A program made the position numbers and the translations under genes. The notes under the pieces are model-generated. The model searched no databases and was not told where the DNA came from. It saw nothing but the letters and a program-made list of their open reading frames with translations. From contig JAEZZY010000023.1 of NCBI GenBank assembly GCA_023418315.1, forward strand, positions 1-64,000: a stretch of DNA of 64,000 nucleotides. The letters run 5' to 3'. Shown one piece after another: positions 1 through 8,629 of this stretch (positions within the stretch are counted from its first letter, which is position 1; each line of letters starts with the position of its first letter). Source of the DNA: Bacteroidota bacterium (GTDB taxonomy: Bacteria > Bacteroidota > Bacteroidia > Chitinophagales > Chitinophagaceae).

Positions 1-237
1 TTTCGTAGAGCGTATCAGAATCTGCCTGGCTTATTACCTAAGCCTCGATTATGTATGTAATCACATCAGCCAGGGTGCAAAAACTATTGCCAAACCACCA
101 AAACCTCCTGACTTATTTTCCAGGCAATTAACACTCTAAATCAATAAAATCAACTACCTAAGCCCCCTTAAACACACCTTTGCCAAAAGTTCCGGATGAG
201 AGTGATATTTTTTATCAGTTACACACTTTATGAGATA
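1..237. other. Intergenic, no recognisable gene
   Basis: No open frame of convincing length or family resemblance is visible on either strand. The stretch is AT-rich and stop-rich in all frames. It lies next to a decayed DUF4160-like fragment and a hairpin repeat, so it may be part of the same degraded intergenic zone. The window edge prevents saying more. Confidence 0.4.
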
Positions 238-519
238 CTACCCATCGTTCTCAACTTTGATGAATGTATCGTAAGCACCCCAATTATCCAATATTTTCTG
301 ATTCCACAATTTTAGTAACGTGAGGTGATTTAGCTTTACCCAATTCATCACTCGCTCAACAGTTGCAGGCGTAAGCTCTCCGATATTATTTTCTATTTGC
401 GGGTTATCACTGATAAAAACTTTGAACAGAGATTCTGTTTTGATAGTTGCTTTTTCTTTGTAGTTGTTTTGAACTTCAATATTGTGTCTTTGCCCCCCTC
501 GCGTCTTATGCCATTTAGA
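238..519 (-). pseudogene. Decayed DUF4160-like fragment
   Basis: An open frame of about 94 codons on the minus strand, bounded by stops at both ends, has no ATG near its beginning. Its translation reads like the C-terminal half of DUF4160 proteins: a short beta segment (KATIKTESL), then GELTPATVERVMNWVKLN and LLKLWNQK, which fit the family pattern of a basic amphipathic helix followed by a W-containing helix. The PHFH-type motif that normally begins the family is absent; only RHNIEV stands in its place. DUF4160 proteins are about 80-90 residues and usually sit beside a DUF2442 gene, which is not seen here. A hairpin repeat lies 30 bases beyond the 5' end of the frame and could mark the break. 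The family call rests on remembered patterns and is tentative. Confidence 0.4.
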
Positions 520-548
520 CTACTTTTAGCAAAACAAAATCACGCTTT

Positions 549-643
549 CGTCATCGCGAGGAACGAAGCGAACTCACATAAACAAACTTCATTTTGAACT
601 CATTGCGTGAGTTTGCTTCAGTCGTTCCTCCTTCGCAAGGACG
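549..643. repeat. Imperfect hairpin repeat (REP/MITE-like)
   Basis: The left arm starts CGTCATCGCGAGGAACGAAG. The right arm, read on the opposite strand, starts CGTCCTTGCGAAGGAGGAAC. Both arms continue into an inner complement (GAACTCAC against GTGAGTTTGC) around a loop of roughly 30 bases. The motif GTCATTGCGAGGAACGAAG, of which this is a variant, is a dispersed intergenic repeat in many bacteria. No second copy was noticed in this window. It may form a stable hairpin in RNA or a cruciform in DNA. Confidence 0.7.
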
Positions 644-886
644 CGAGTGTATTATACTATTGTAGCTGCCGAATCGGTATTATCATAAAAGTCAATGCAC
701 AAAACTATCCTGTGTGAAGTATAATATTCACAGAACTTGATTTTGAAAATTTCTATGAAGTAAAATGAAGTTTGGTTAATAGGCTTAAACCTTACGATAG
801 CGACGGAAATTAAAAAGGTACATCTTTCGATTATTTCCCTAAAATAATAATCTCCAACCACGCCACCTTTTGTCGCTCCCACCTTT

Positions 887-894
887 TAGCTTTG
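887..894 (+). promoter_or_regulatory. -7 element TAGCTTTG of the WYL gene
   Basis: TAGCTTTG matches the Bacteroidota -7 consensus TAnnTTTG and lies 17 bases before the chosen ATG at 912. An in-frame ATG at 870 would lie upstream of this element and is therefore unlikely to be used. No good TTTG -33 box is seen 19 bases upstream. Confidence 0.5.
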
Positions 895-911
895 CAAAAA
901 ACAGTTTCATT

Positions 912-1838
912 ATGGCAGTTCGCGAAACCATCATACGGTACAACCTGATTATTCAAAAGCTGCGCAAACGCCCGGCTTCGTTTCAGGAAATTCAGGATTA
1001 TCTCACTCAGGAATCCGACATGCAGGGCTATAATTTTCAAACATCCCTTCGCACCTTTCAGCGTGATAAGGATGATATTTTGTCTATCTACAAAATAGAT
1101 ATTCAATACAACTCTACACAGAAGAAGTATTATATAGACAACGATAACGAACAGCCGGAACTAAGCGAAAACCTGCTTGCCGCTTTTGATGTATTCAATG
1201 CGCTGAGCGTTGCCGACAGGGTTTCCGATGCCATCCGTTTTGAAAACCGCCGTGCACAGGGAACGGAAAACATGCACGGCTTGCTGCACGCGATTAAGAA
1301 TAAATATGTCCTTCATTTTTCCTATGAAAAGTATGAAGATGATATGATTACAGAACGCACCGCCGAACCTTACAGCCTTAAAGAATTTCGTAATCGCTGG
1401 TACCTTATCGCCAAAGACCTGAAAGATGACATCGTAAAAAGTTTCGCTCTCGACCGCCTCAGCGATTTGGACATTACGAAAAAGCGTTACAAAGCCGGCG
1501 AGGCAAAAACTATCGAACAACGTTATCGGTATTGCTTCGGAATTGTGAGCCCTAATGAGGACGAACCGCAGGAAATAATACTCTCGTTTACCTGGTTTCA
1601 GGGCAAGTACATCAAGAGCCTGCCGCTGCATGATTCGCAAGAGATATTGGTGGATAATGATGATGAGCTGCGCATACGGTTGAAGTTGTTTATTACCTAT
1701 GATTTAGTGATGGAGCTCTTATCTTACAATGAGCATGTGCGGGTTTTACAACCTCAATCGCTGATAGAGCAGATAGCCTTCTTGCATGAAAAAGCATGGA
1801 AGCAATACAGCCTTCGCCACGTTGGGAAAACAGTGTAA
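912..1838 (+). CDS. WYL-domain transcriptional regulator
   Basis: A 308-residue cytoplasmic regulator. The N-terminal about 70 residues form a helix-turn-helix-like region that begins AVRETIIRYNLIIQKLRKR and includes a segment like FQTSLRTFQRDKDDI. The middle carries the WYL domain, with the diagnostic FRNRWYLIA followed by IVKSFALDRLSD, the strand pattern that binds small ligands or nucleic acid ends in this family. WYL proteins regulate DNA-damage and defence genes among others, but the target here is unknown. It is convergent with the chloride transporter gene, with 20 bases between them. The ATG at 912 is preferred over 870 because a -7 element lies between them. Confidence 0.85.
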   Translation: MAVRETIIRYNLIIQKLRKRPASFQEIQDYLTQESDMQGYNFQTSLRTFQRDKDDILSIYKIDIQYNSTQKKYYIDNDNEQPELSENLLAAFDVFNALSVADRVSDAIRFENRRAQGTENMHGLLHAIKNKYVLHFSYEKYEDDMITERTAEPYSLKEFRNRWYLIAKDLKDDIVKSFALDRLSDLDITKKRYKAGEAKTIEQRYRYCFGIVSPNEDEPQEIILSFTWFQGKYIKSLPLHDSQEILVDNDDELRIRLKLFITYDLVMELLSYNEHVRVLQPQSLIEQIAFLHEKAWKQYSLRHVGKTV

Positions 1839-1858
1839 CAAAACGCTGCTACTTGCGC

Positions 1859-3193
1859 TCACTTAGCCTGCGATTGCGCCTGCAACCAGAAATCATAGGT
1901 ATAGACATTATACGGCAATATGCGTTGCGCCGTCAGCTTGGCTATAAAGCTGCCAAACAACAAGGGCAAAAACAAATCGTAGCCATTGGGAATGAGATTG
2001 CACACTAAGACGATGGCAGTAAGCGGAGCATAGATAGCCGCAGACAAGGTAGCGGCGGCACCTACCAAGGCAAAGTTGAACGGAATAAGATGCGTCCCGA
2101 AATAGAGATTGCAAAGAGCTGCAAATGCCATTCCCAGAAAGGCTCCGGCAACAATACTGGGTGCAAATACACCGCCGTCGCCACCTGCACCAAGCGTCAA
2201 AGAAGCAGCAAGCGGTTTCAAAACGGCTATCAACAAGAGGGTAAGAATAGAAACAGAAGACAGGTTTAAAAACTCCTTTAAACCGTGGTAGCTATCACCA
2301 TACAACACCGGAAAAAGCCATACCAGCAGCCCCACCGATACAGCGCCTGCATTTACCCGAATAAAATTATTCTCAATATTGGCGAATAGTTTTTTCATCC
2401 TCGTTACCAGCAACGTAAAATAAATGGAAAGTAAACCGCCCGCCATACTCAACAATACAAAGAACGGAAGCGCATACCAAGTCCATTCCGTTACACGCAT
2501 ATGAAACAACGGCTGACTATCAATCAAGAAAATAAATACCCAGGAAGTAAGTGCGGCAAAGGTGCAGCTTAGGAACAATGTTATATCTTTTTTACGACCT
2601 ATTACTTCCATGGCAAAAAGCCAGCCGCCCAACGGACTTACAAATAACGTAGCGACACCTGCCGTAACACCGGCGCATACCAGCTCCCGTTTATATTGTT
2701 TCGCTGAAAAATCTCGTTCATACACCGCATTCCCAATAGTTGCCGTAGCCACTACGGTAGAAACTTCAACGCCGGTAGAACCACCGAAAATAACGGTCAG
2801 AAATCCGTTGATAAAATGCGAAGGCACTTTGAAGAGTGGCAAATGATCCTTACGCTGGTCAAGGGTTTTATAGATTTCCGTGATGCCTTTGTTTTTTCTT
2901 CCCTTGAAAAAATATTTCCGGAGAAAGTAAATGGCGGTGATGCCTATCGTAGGCGCTATGATATAAAGCAAGGAATGCGTACGCTGTATATGTTCCTGAA
3001 AATAATGTTCGCCGTATTCGGTAAGGTACTTCAGCGCATAGGCCAGCAAACTGCTTAATAAAGCCACTATGATTGCTGCGAAAATAAGCTTTAGGTAATT
3101 ATGCCGGATGATGGTTTGACGTTTCAAAAAGCAGTAAGTATTTTGTAACGAACGGTAAATCTGCCCCTGTAAAAAAGCATTTTTAGCGTGCAA
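1859..3193 (-). CDS. ClC-family chloride transporter
   Basis: A 444-residue polytopic inner-membrane protein of the ClC family, which moves chloride, often in exchange for protons. The N-terminal 35 residues are basic and precede the first membrane helix. The segment GGSTGVEVSTVV (about residues 138-148) sits where the canonical GREGP motif would be. Its Glu143 matches the gating glutamate, which favours a Cl-/H+ exchanger, although the GP pair is replaced by VS. A second family motif, GAGGDGGVFAPS, is the usual GxxxPGGxFxPs with the proline lost. No CBS domains follow, so this is the short bacterial form. It is convergent with the WYL gene and follows parC on the same strand after 39 bases. 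Confidence 0.88.
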   Translation of the reverse strand: MHAKNAFLQGQIYRSLQNTYCFLKRQTIIRHNYLKLIFAAIIVALLSSLLAYALKYLTEYGEHYFQEHIQRTHSLLYIIAPTIGITAIYFLRKYFFKGRKNKGITEIYKTLDQRKDHLPLFKVPSHFINGFLTVIFGGSTGVEVSTVVATATIGNAVYERDFSAKQYKRELVCAGVTAGVATLFVSPLGGWLFAMEVIGRKKDITLFLSCTFAALTSWVFIFLIDSQPLFHMRVTEWTWYALPFFVLLSMAGGLLSIYFTLLVTRMKKLFANIENNFIRVNAGAVSVGLLVWLFPVLYGDSYHGLKEFLNLSSVSILTLLLIAVLKPLAASLTLGAGGDGGVFAPSIVAGAFLGMAFAALCNLYFGTHLIPFNFALVGAAATLSAAIYAPLTAIVLVCNLIPNGYDLFLPLLFGSFIAKLTAQRILPYNVYTYDFWLQAQSQAK

Positions 3194-3232
3194 AGATAGA
3201 ACATTACGGATGAGAACCTGTACGATTGGTTG

Positions 3233-5752
3233 CTAAAACAATGTAGGCGCATTCTGCTCCGCATCTTCATCCGTTTCATTTTTCATCAATTGGATATCCT
3301 TTAAATCGCTGCCGGCTATAGGCGTTCCCACGGTTTTCCATCCGGTAATATCAATCGTTTCATAAAGATTCATTTCTTCTTCTTTCAGCTCTGCTTTTTT
3401 CTTTCCTGTCGAAAGGAGTACCACAGGCTCTTGCTCGGTAGTTACAAATTTTAAATAATTGCCTTCCCCTTCTTTGATAAACTGATATTGGTTTTTCAGA
3501 GTTTTGGATTCGATCAAAAAACGTTTGGCATAAAACTGGTCATGCTTGGCATCAAAATACACTGCCGTGATGATTTTTCCGAGATCAAATTTTTGGATGA
3601 GCAGCAGGTTGTCCATATCATAGCGGTTGGTCAGCTCAAAATCGGTGAGTTCGTATGTGCCGTTTTTATAAAAGCTAAGGATGGTGTCTCCTTCTTCAAA
3701 CTTGCCTATAAGGGTGCCGGTTCCATCCTTATTGAGCCTGCCCACGGTTTCATCATACCATATTTTCTGACCGGATAAGGTGGAGCGTCCTTTTTCTTTC
3801 AGCTTGATGCTTTTCACCGGATACTTCGTTACCTGATTGCCCCCTGCTCCGCGTCCTTTTATTTCCAGCTCTTCAAATGCAAAATCAAACTGCTTGTTGC
3901 GCGCTTTGCTGCCGGGCGAAAGCAAGACGGCAACAATCTCCGCTTCTCCGTTCGGATTGGCGGTGAAATAAAGCACTTTACTGTTTGCATTTCCTTTGGT
4001 TAGGTCATATTCTTTATCTCTGGTAACACCTGTTACGTTGAAACGTTTTCCGTATGCAATGCCTGTTTTGCCATCTACATAAATCATGTTGTAGGTAGTA
4101 CGCTCGTCATTTTTCTGAAAGACGGCAAGGTGGATGATGTCTTTACCTACAAAGGTTTTATCCGCCACTTTTGTTACCGTCATTTTACCGTCTTTACGGA
4201 AAACGATGATTTGGTCAAGATCGGAACAATCAAAAGCAAACTCGTCTTTCTTCAAACCAGTGCCTATAAAGCCTTCTTTTTTATTCACGTATAATTTGGC
4301 ATTTGCAATGGCTACATGCGCTACTTGTATGGTTTCAAACGGACGGATTTCCGTTTTGCGCTCCCTACCCTTTCCGTATTTTTTTAAAAGGTTTTCGTAG
4401 TAGGCTACGGCATAATCGGTAAGATGGGCTATGTGGTGCTTTACTTCGTCTATATCGTTTTCTATTCCCCGGATCAGCTCATCGGCTTTAAACGCATCAT
4501 ATTTGGAAATGCGCTTGATGCGTATCTCCGTCAGCTTCACTATATCTTCACGGGTTACTTCGCGGCGCAGCTTTTTGATATACGGTTTCAATCCTTTTTC
4601 AATAGCTTCCAGCACGCCTTCCCAGGTTGTCTGTTCTTCTATATCCCGGTAGATTCTTTTTTCTATAAATATTTTTTCCAGGGAAGAATAATGCCAGCTT
4701 TCTTCCAGCTCGCCGAGTTTTATTTCCAGCTCCCGCAGCAGCAATGCTTTGGTATCCGCTACGGAATGCTTCAGCAATTCACTCACCCCCAGAAAACGCG
4801 GTTTGTCTTCTACAATCACACAGGCATTGGGCGAGATGGAAATTTCGCAATCGGTGAAGGCATACAGCGCATCTATAGCCTGGTCGGCATCCACACCTGC
4901 GGCAAGGGTTACGATCAGTTCCACGTCTTTAGCGGTATTATCCACCACCGATTTTATCTTGATCTTCCCGTTGTCATTGGCTTTTAAAATGCTATCTACC
5001 AACTGAGAGGTAGTAATACCATAGGGCACATCTTTTATAGCCAGTGTTTTTTTGTCCACTTCTTCTATTCTTGCACGCACCCGCACTTTCCCGCCGCGCA
5101 GCCCATCGTTGTAGTTGGATACATCGGCCATGCCGCCGGTCGCAAAATCCGGCAGGAGTTCAAATTTTTTCCCTTTCAAATGCTTGATAGCGGCATCCAA
5201 AAGTTCGCAGAAATTATGCGGAAGTATTTTGGTGGACAAGCCTACGGCAATGCCTTCTACGCCCTGTGCCAACACCAGCGGAAACTTCATCGGCAGATTG
5301 ACCGGTTCGTTTTTTCTTCCGTCATAGCTGAGCTGCCAGTCGGTGGTTTTGGCGTTGAATGCCACATCCAGTGCGAACTTGGAAAGCCGGGCTTCAATAT
5401 AGCGCGGTGCGGCAGCGCTGTCGCCGGTGCGCACATCGCCCCAGTTGCCCTGCGTATCTATTAATAAATCTTTTTGTCCGAGGTTGATAATGGCATCGCC
5501 TATAGAGGCATCGCCGTGCGGGTGATACTGCATGGTTTGCCCGATCACGTTCGCCACTTTGTTATAACGCCCGTCGTCCATTTCCTTCATAGCATGAAGA
5601 ATGCGGCGCTGCACGGGTTTGAGACCATCTTCCACAGAGGGCACGGCGCGCTCCAGGATCACATAACTTGCATAATCCAAAAACCAGTTCTCATACATTT
5701 TGTCCACATGCGTGGCATTCGGCATCAATGATTCGTTGGTATTCTCGTCCAT
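3233..5752 (-). CDS. parC: DNA topoisomerase IV subunit A
   Basis: The DNA-cleaving subunit of topoisomerase IV, 839 residues from the chosen start. The winged-helix breakage domain is clear: ENWFLDYASYVILERA, DGLKPVQRRILHAM and GQTMQYHPHGDASIGDA, then AAAPRYIEARLS, whose tyrosine (about residue 118) forms the covalent 5'-phosphotyrosyl link. A long coiled-coil region (about 340-450) leads into a C-terminal beta-pinwheel. The GyrA box (QRRGGKG) is absent, which supports ParC over GyrA. The start at 5752 (MDENTNESL) is preferred to the in-frame ATG at 5767. The partner parE is not in the window. This gene marks the left edge of the accessory island. Confidence 0.92.
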   Translation of the reverse strand: MDENTNESLMPNATHVDKMYENWFLDYASYVILERAVPSVEDGLKPVQRRILHAMKEMDDGRYNKVANVIGQTMQYHPHGDASIGDAIINLGQKDLLIDTQGNWGDVRTGDSAAAPRYIEARLSKFALDVAFNAKTTDWQLSYDGRKNEPVNLPMKFPLVLAQGVEGIAVGLSTKILPHNFCELLDAAIKHLKGKKFELLPDFATGGMADVSNYNDGLRGGKVRVRARIEEVDKKTLAIKDVPYGITTSQLVDSILKANDNGKIKIKSVVDNTAKDVELIVTLAAGVDADQAIDALYAFTDCEISISPNACVIVEDKPRFLGVSELLKHSVADTKALLLRELEIKLGELEESWHYSSLEKIFIEKRIYRDIEEQTTWEGVLEAIEKGLKPYIKKLRREVTREDIVKLTEIRIKRISKYDAFKADELIRGIENDIDEVKHHIAHLTDYAVAYYENLLKKYGKGRERKTEIRPFETIQVAHVAIANAKLYVNKKEGFIGTGLKKDEFAFDCSDLDQIIVFRKDGKMTVTKVADKTFVGKDIIHLAVFQKNDERTTYNMIYVDGKTGIAYGKRFNVTGVTRDKEYDLTKGNANSKVLYFTANPNGEAEIVAVLLSPGSKARNKQFDFAFEELEIKGRGAGGNQVTKYPVKSIKLKEKGRSTLSGQKIWYDETVGRLNKDGTGTLIGKFEEGDTILSFYKNGTYELTDFELTNRYDMDNLLLIQKFDLGKIITAVYFDAKHDQFYAKRFLIESKTLKNQYQFIKEGEGNYLKFVTTEQEPVVLLSTGKKKAELKEEEMNLYETIDITGWKTVGTPIAGSDLKDIQLMKNETDEDAEQNAPTLF

Positions 5753-5767
5753 AATTCTTGGGGGCAA

Positions 5768-6328
5768 ATGTAAGAGGAAATTGAAAAGCAGAGGAAGGGA
5801 ATGAAGAACCGGACGTATTTACCTTCGAGGGGAAATGATGACATTGAATATGCTCATTATACTTGCAGGCACAAAATCCACCCACTTATATTGTTCAAAA
5901 TTTTCCGCTATAATGTAGGTTAAACCAGTTGGGGATGCGCTTGGCTAACCGCCCCCAACACTTCGCATTTTGGATAGTTATAGCCTTGTGCATTTTGGTT
6001 AGTAGAGAAAAAGGCGGTAAAGCAAAGGGTTGATTGGCTTAGGGATATATGATTGGCTTTTTAGGGGAGGTGTGTATATTTGGGAGTTGGTGGCAACCCT
6101 AAAAAACGACATAACCAACAACAAACGAACAGCAAAACAACAGACAAAATGCCAACGCTTCAGCAAAATAAAAAGAGCTGCAAAGCCACCCACAAGCCGA
6201 CACAATTTGCAGCACATTTTATTTTGCCCTACCGCACCCGAGCCCACCCACCACCCTAAAAATTGACAACCTCACAGAATGTTGAAAAATTTTGGGACAT
6301 TATTAGTCCACAAATAAAAATAAGTTCT
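5768..6328. other. Long intergenic at the island's left edge
   Basis: About 560 bases without a convincing gene. An inverted repeat, GTTGGGG at 5928-5934 with CCCCAAC at 5953-5959, could fold around an 18-base loop. A short direct repeat (CATTTTGG) follows at 5966-5973 and 5991-5998. From about 6090 the plus strand becomes rich in A and C and poor in G and T, a strand-biased composition also seen in the spacers after the GHKL gene and after the AbiEii gene. No transposase or integrase remnant was recognised. Confidence 0.4.
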
Positions 6329-6351
6329 TACATTTGGACAAAATAAGTCCA
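6329..6351 (+). promoter_or_regulatory. Promoter and operator of the R-M-like operon
   Basis: TACATTTG at 6329-6336 fits the -7 consensus TAnnTTTG. Overlapping it, TGGAC (6335-6339) and GTCCA (6347-6351) form an inverted repeat with a 7-base spacer that ends 2 bases before the controller ATG. A further AGTCCA copy lies at 6305-6310. The layout suggests the XRE controller binds over its own promoter, as C proteins of restriction systems do. The binding itself is inference. Confidence 0.55.
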
Positions 6352-6353
6352 CG

Positions 6354-6680
6354 ATGACGACAGATAAAACCAACATAACAACTTTGGGCGAACAATTAAG
6401 GGCACTTCGTGAAAAGGCGGAGCTTTCTTTGAGAGAAGTTGCAAGTGAAATCGGGATTGACACTTCCCTATTGGGGAAAATAGAACGCAACGAAAGGCAA
6501 CCGACAAAAGAACAGATAAAACAAATCGCTTCATTTTTCAATGTCAAAGAAAAAGTGCTTGTAAGAGAGTTTTTGAGCGACCAATTTGCTTACAAAATTA
6601 TTGAAGAAGAAGCCGACCTTGAAACGCTGAAAGTGGCAGAAGCAAAAGTTTCATATTATAAAACCAAATCAAAAAAATGA
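6354..6680 (+). CDS. XRE-family controller-like regulator
   Basis: A 108-residue protein with a clear XRE helix-turn-helix between about residues 10 and 65 (LRALREKAELSLREVASEIG, then DTSLLGKIERNERQPT). The C-terminal tail is charged and helical. Restriction-modification operons often begin with such a C protein, which delays nuclease expression until the host is methylated. It is the first gene of a four-gene operon and overlaps the methyltransferase start by 4 bases (ATGA). The inverted repeat TGGAC-N7-GTCCA just before its ATG is a candidate operator. The role as controller is inferred from position. Confidence 0.82.
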   Translation: MTTDKTNITTLGEQLRALREKAELSLREVASEIGIDTSLLGKIERNERQPTKEQIKQIASFFNVKEKVLVREFLSDQFAYKIIEEEADLETLKVAEAKVSYYKTKSKK

Positions 6681-8629
6681 AAGTAGCGGAAATACAACAC
6701 CTAAGTTTTTTTGAAACTGAAATCAACGGAAACTGTTATCAGGAATTTTGCAATCAAATTTCTGACAAAGGAGTTTTGTCGCCTGACGAATTTGGGAAAA
6801 CAATTAAAAAATGGGCGAACAAAACACTTGAACAACCGATAAATATTGTTGCTTTGTTTTCGGGTGCAGGTGGACTTGATATTGGTTTTTGCGACACAGG
6901 TTTTACATTGATTGAATCCGTTGAACTCGAAGAAAAGTTTGTGCAAACAATGCTGCACAATCAATCTACGGGAAATTATTTTAGCCAAGCAAATATTTTA
7001 GCCAAAGACATCAGACAATACGAACCAAACATTTCTATACCGATAGATTTTATTATTGGAGGTCCGCCTTGTCAGTCGTTTTCAGCCGCAGGACGAAGAG
7101 CGGCAGGTGTTGCAGGAACAAAAGACGATAGAGGAAGTTTGTTTGAAGAATATGTTAGAGTTCTCAAAAAATTGCAACCAAAAGGGTTTTTATTTGAAAA
7201 TGTTTACGGTTTGTTGGGAGCAGAAAAGGGCGAATCAATAAAAAAAATTATTCGTGCCTTTAAAGAAATTGGTTACAACATTTCATATCGTGTTTTAGAT
7301 GCAGCTGATTATGGAGTTCCGCAACATCGTGAAAGAATTATCATTGTTGGTTCAAAGGATAAAGTTTTTAAATTTCCGAAACCAACACACGGTGTTGATT
7401 CCGCAAATGGTTTTGAGCATTATTCAGCCGAAGAAGCAATTCAAAAAGCACCTTATCCCGAAATTGATAAACTTCCGTCAATCAACGGGCGATTTGGACA
7501 TTTGCTCAATGACGTTCCGCCCGGACTGAATTATAGTTTTTTTACCGAAAAAATGGGACACCCAAATCCAATTTTTGCTTGGCGTTCTAAATTTTCTGAT
7601 TTTCTATACAAAGCCGACCCAATAAAACCAATACGAACATTGAAAGCATCAGGCGGACAATATACGGGACCGTTTCATTGGGAAAACAGGCATTTTACGA
7701 TTGAAGAATTAAAACGGCTTCAAACGTTTCCTGATGATTACAAAATTCTTGGGAACAGAGCTGTTGCAAGCAAACAAATAGGCAATTCTGTTCCGCCACA
7801 ATTTGCAAGGATTTTAGCGTTGAGTGTACTTAATCAATTCTTTAATGTAGAGTTGCCTTTTGAGCTTTGCTATCTTGAAGAACACGAAAAATTATCGTTC
7901 AGAAAACTGAAAAGCGAAAAAACGGAACAATATATTCAGAAAGCACAATCGGCATTAGACAATCACAAAGAGAAACCTAAAAAAGAAATTTCAGCAAGAA
8001 AATACAGAGTTGAGCTGACTGATAATTTTAAAATCAAAAATAGTCCAACATCAGAAATTGAAGTTGCGTTTAAACCAACAGCAAAGAAATGGACTTTTGA
8101 ATTATGTAGAAATGAAAAAGGGAAAGAACTGTACAAAATTGAATTGAAGCGACTTAAAAAATCCCCTTTATTCCTTTCTGTTAATGAAGTTCATTTAATT
8201 TCTCACAGTAACGTTTTAAGCGATTACACGATTCTTTGGAAAGTGTTTGAGCAAGTTTTAGCGGAAAATCACATCAAGGCAGATTTGGTTCAACTTAATG
8301 GTTACTATCAATACACAAACGATATTTCATACAACTTTATCAAGTCCAGCGATGAAATAAAAGAAAGTGTTTGGAAACTTTTGGAATTGATTTTGATTGA
8401 CCCGACAATCGGGCAAATCAAACACATCAATCAGTTTGCAACAAGTTATGACATAAGCCAAGAAAAACTAATCAAGTATTTTTTTGACTTACGAAAAATT
8501 GGTTTTGAAATCAGAAACAGTAATACAAATCCCGAAATTTCAGAGGACGAGTATTTAATACCATATAAATTTCCGACACTTACACCGTTGAGTGTCCAAC
8601 TAAAAAAATCATTACAAGCAAATGGCTAA
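6677..8629 (+). CDS. DNA (cytosine-5) methyltransferase
   Basis: A 650-residue m5C methyltransferase. The motifs stand in canonical order: I (NIVALFSGAGGLDIGF, about 56-71, SAM binding), IV (GGPPCQSFSAAG, catalytic Cys132), VI (FLFENVYGLL), VIII (QHRERIIIVG), and IX/X towards the end (RLQTFPDDY, QIGNSVPPQ, about 348-375). The gap between VIII and IX holds the target recognition domain. Two regions fall outside the core: about 55 residues at the N-terminus and about 260 at the C-terminus (390-650) that match no family I recognise. The start overlaps the controller gene by 4 bases and the stop overlaps the next gene by 8. It probably protects the host from the downstream nucleases. The recognition sequence cannot be read from the protein. 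Confidence 0.93.
   Translation: MKVAEIQHLSFFETEINGNCYQEFCNQISDKGVLSPDEFGKTIKKWANKTLEQPINIVALFSGAGGLDIGFCDTGFTLIESVELEEKFVQTMLHNQSTGNYFSQANILAKDIRQYEPNISIPIDFIIGGPPCQSFSAAGRRAAGVAGTKDDRGSLFEEYVRVLKKLQPKGFLFENVYGLLGAEKGESIKKIIRAFKEIGYNISYRVLDAADYGVPQHRERIIIVGSKDKVFKFPKPTHGVDSANGFEHYSAEEAIQKAPYPEIDKLPSINGRFGHLLNDVPPGLNYSFFTEKMGHPNPIFAWRSKFSDFLYKADPIKPIRTLKASGGQYTGPFHWENRHFTIEELKRLQTFPDDYKILGNRAVASKQIGNSVPPQFARILALSVLNQFFNVELPFELCYLEEHEKLSFRKLKSEKTEQYIQKAQSALDNHKEKPKKEISARKYRVELTDNFKIKNSPTSEIEVAFKPTAKKWTFELCRNEKGKELYKIELKRLKKSPLFLSVNEVHLISHSNVLSDYTILWKVFEQVLAENHIKADLVQLNGYYQYTNDISYNFIKSSDEIKESVWKLLELILIDPTIGQIKHINQFATSYDISQEKLIKYFFDLRKIGFEIRNSNTNPEISEDEYLIPYKFPTLTPLSVQLKKSLQANG

Noticed and set aside
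397..882. Short frames of 66-76 codons on both strands near the left edge
   Set aside because: They run across the hairpin repeat and AT-rich spacer and have no family resemblance.
4424..4987. Long plus-strand frames opposite parC
   Set aside because: They are antisense to a gene with unmistakable topoisomerase motifs and show no family pattern of their own.
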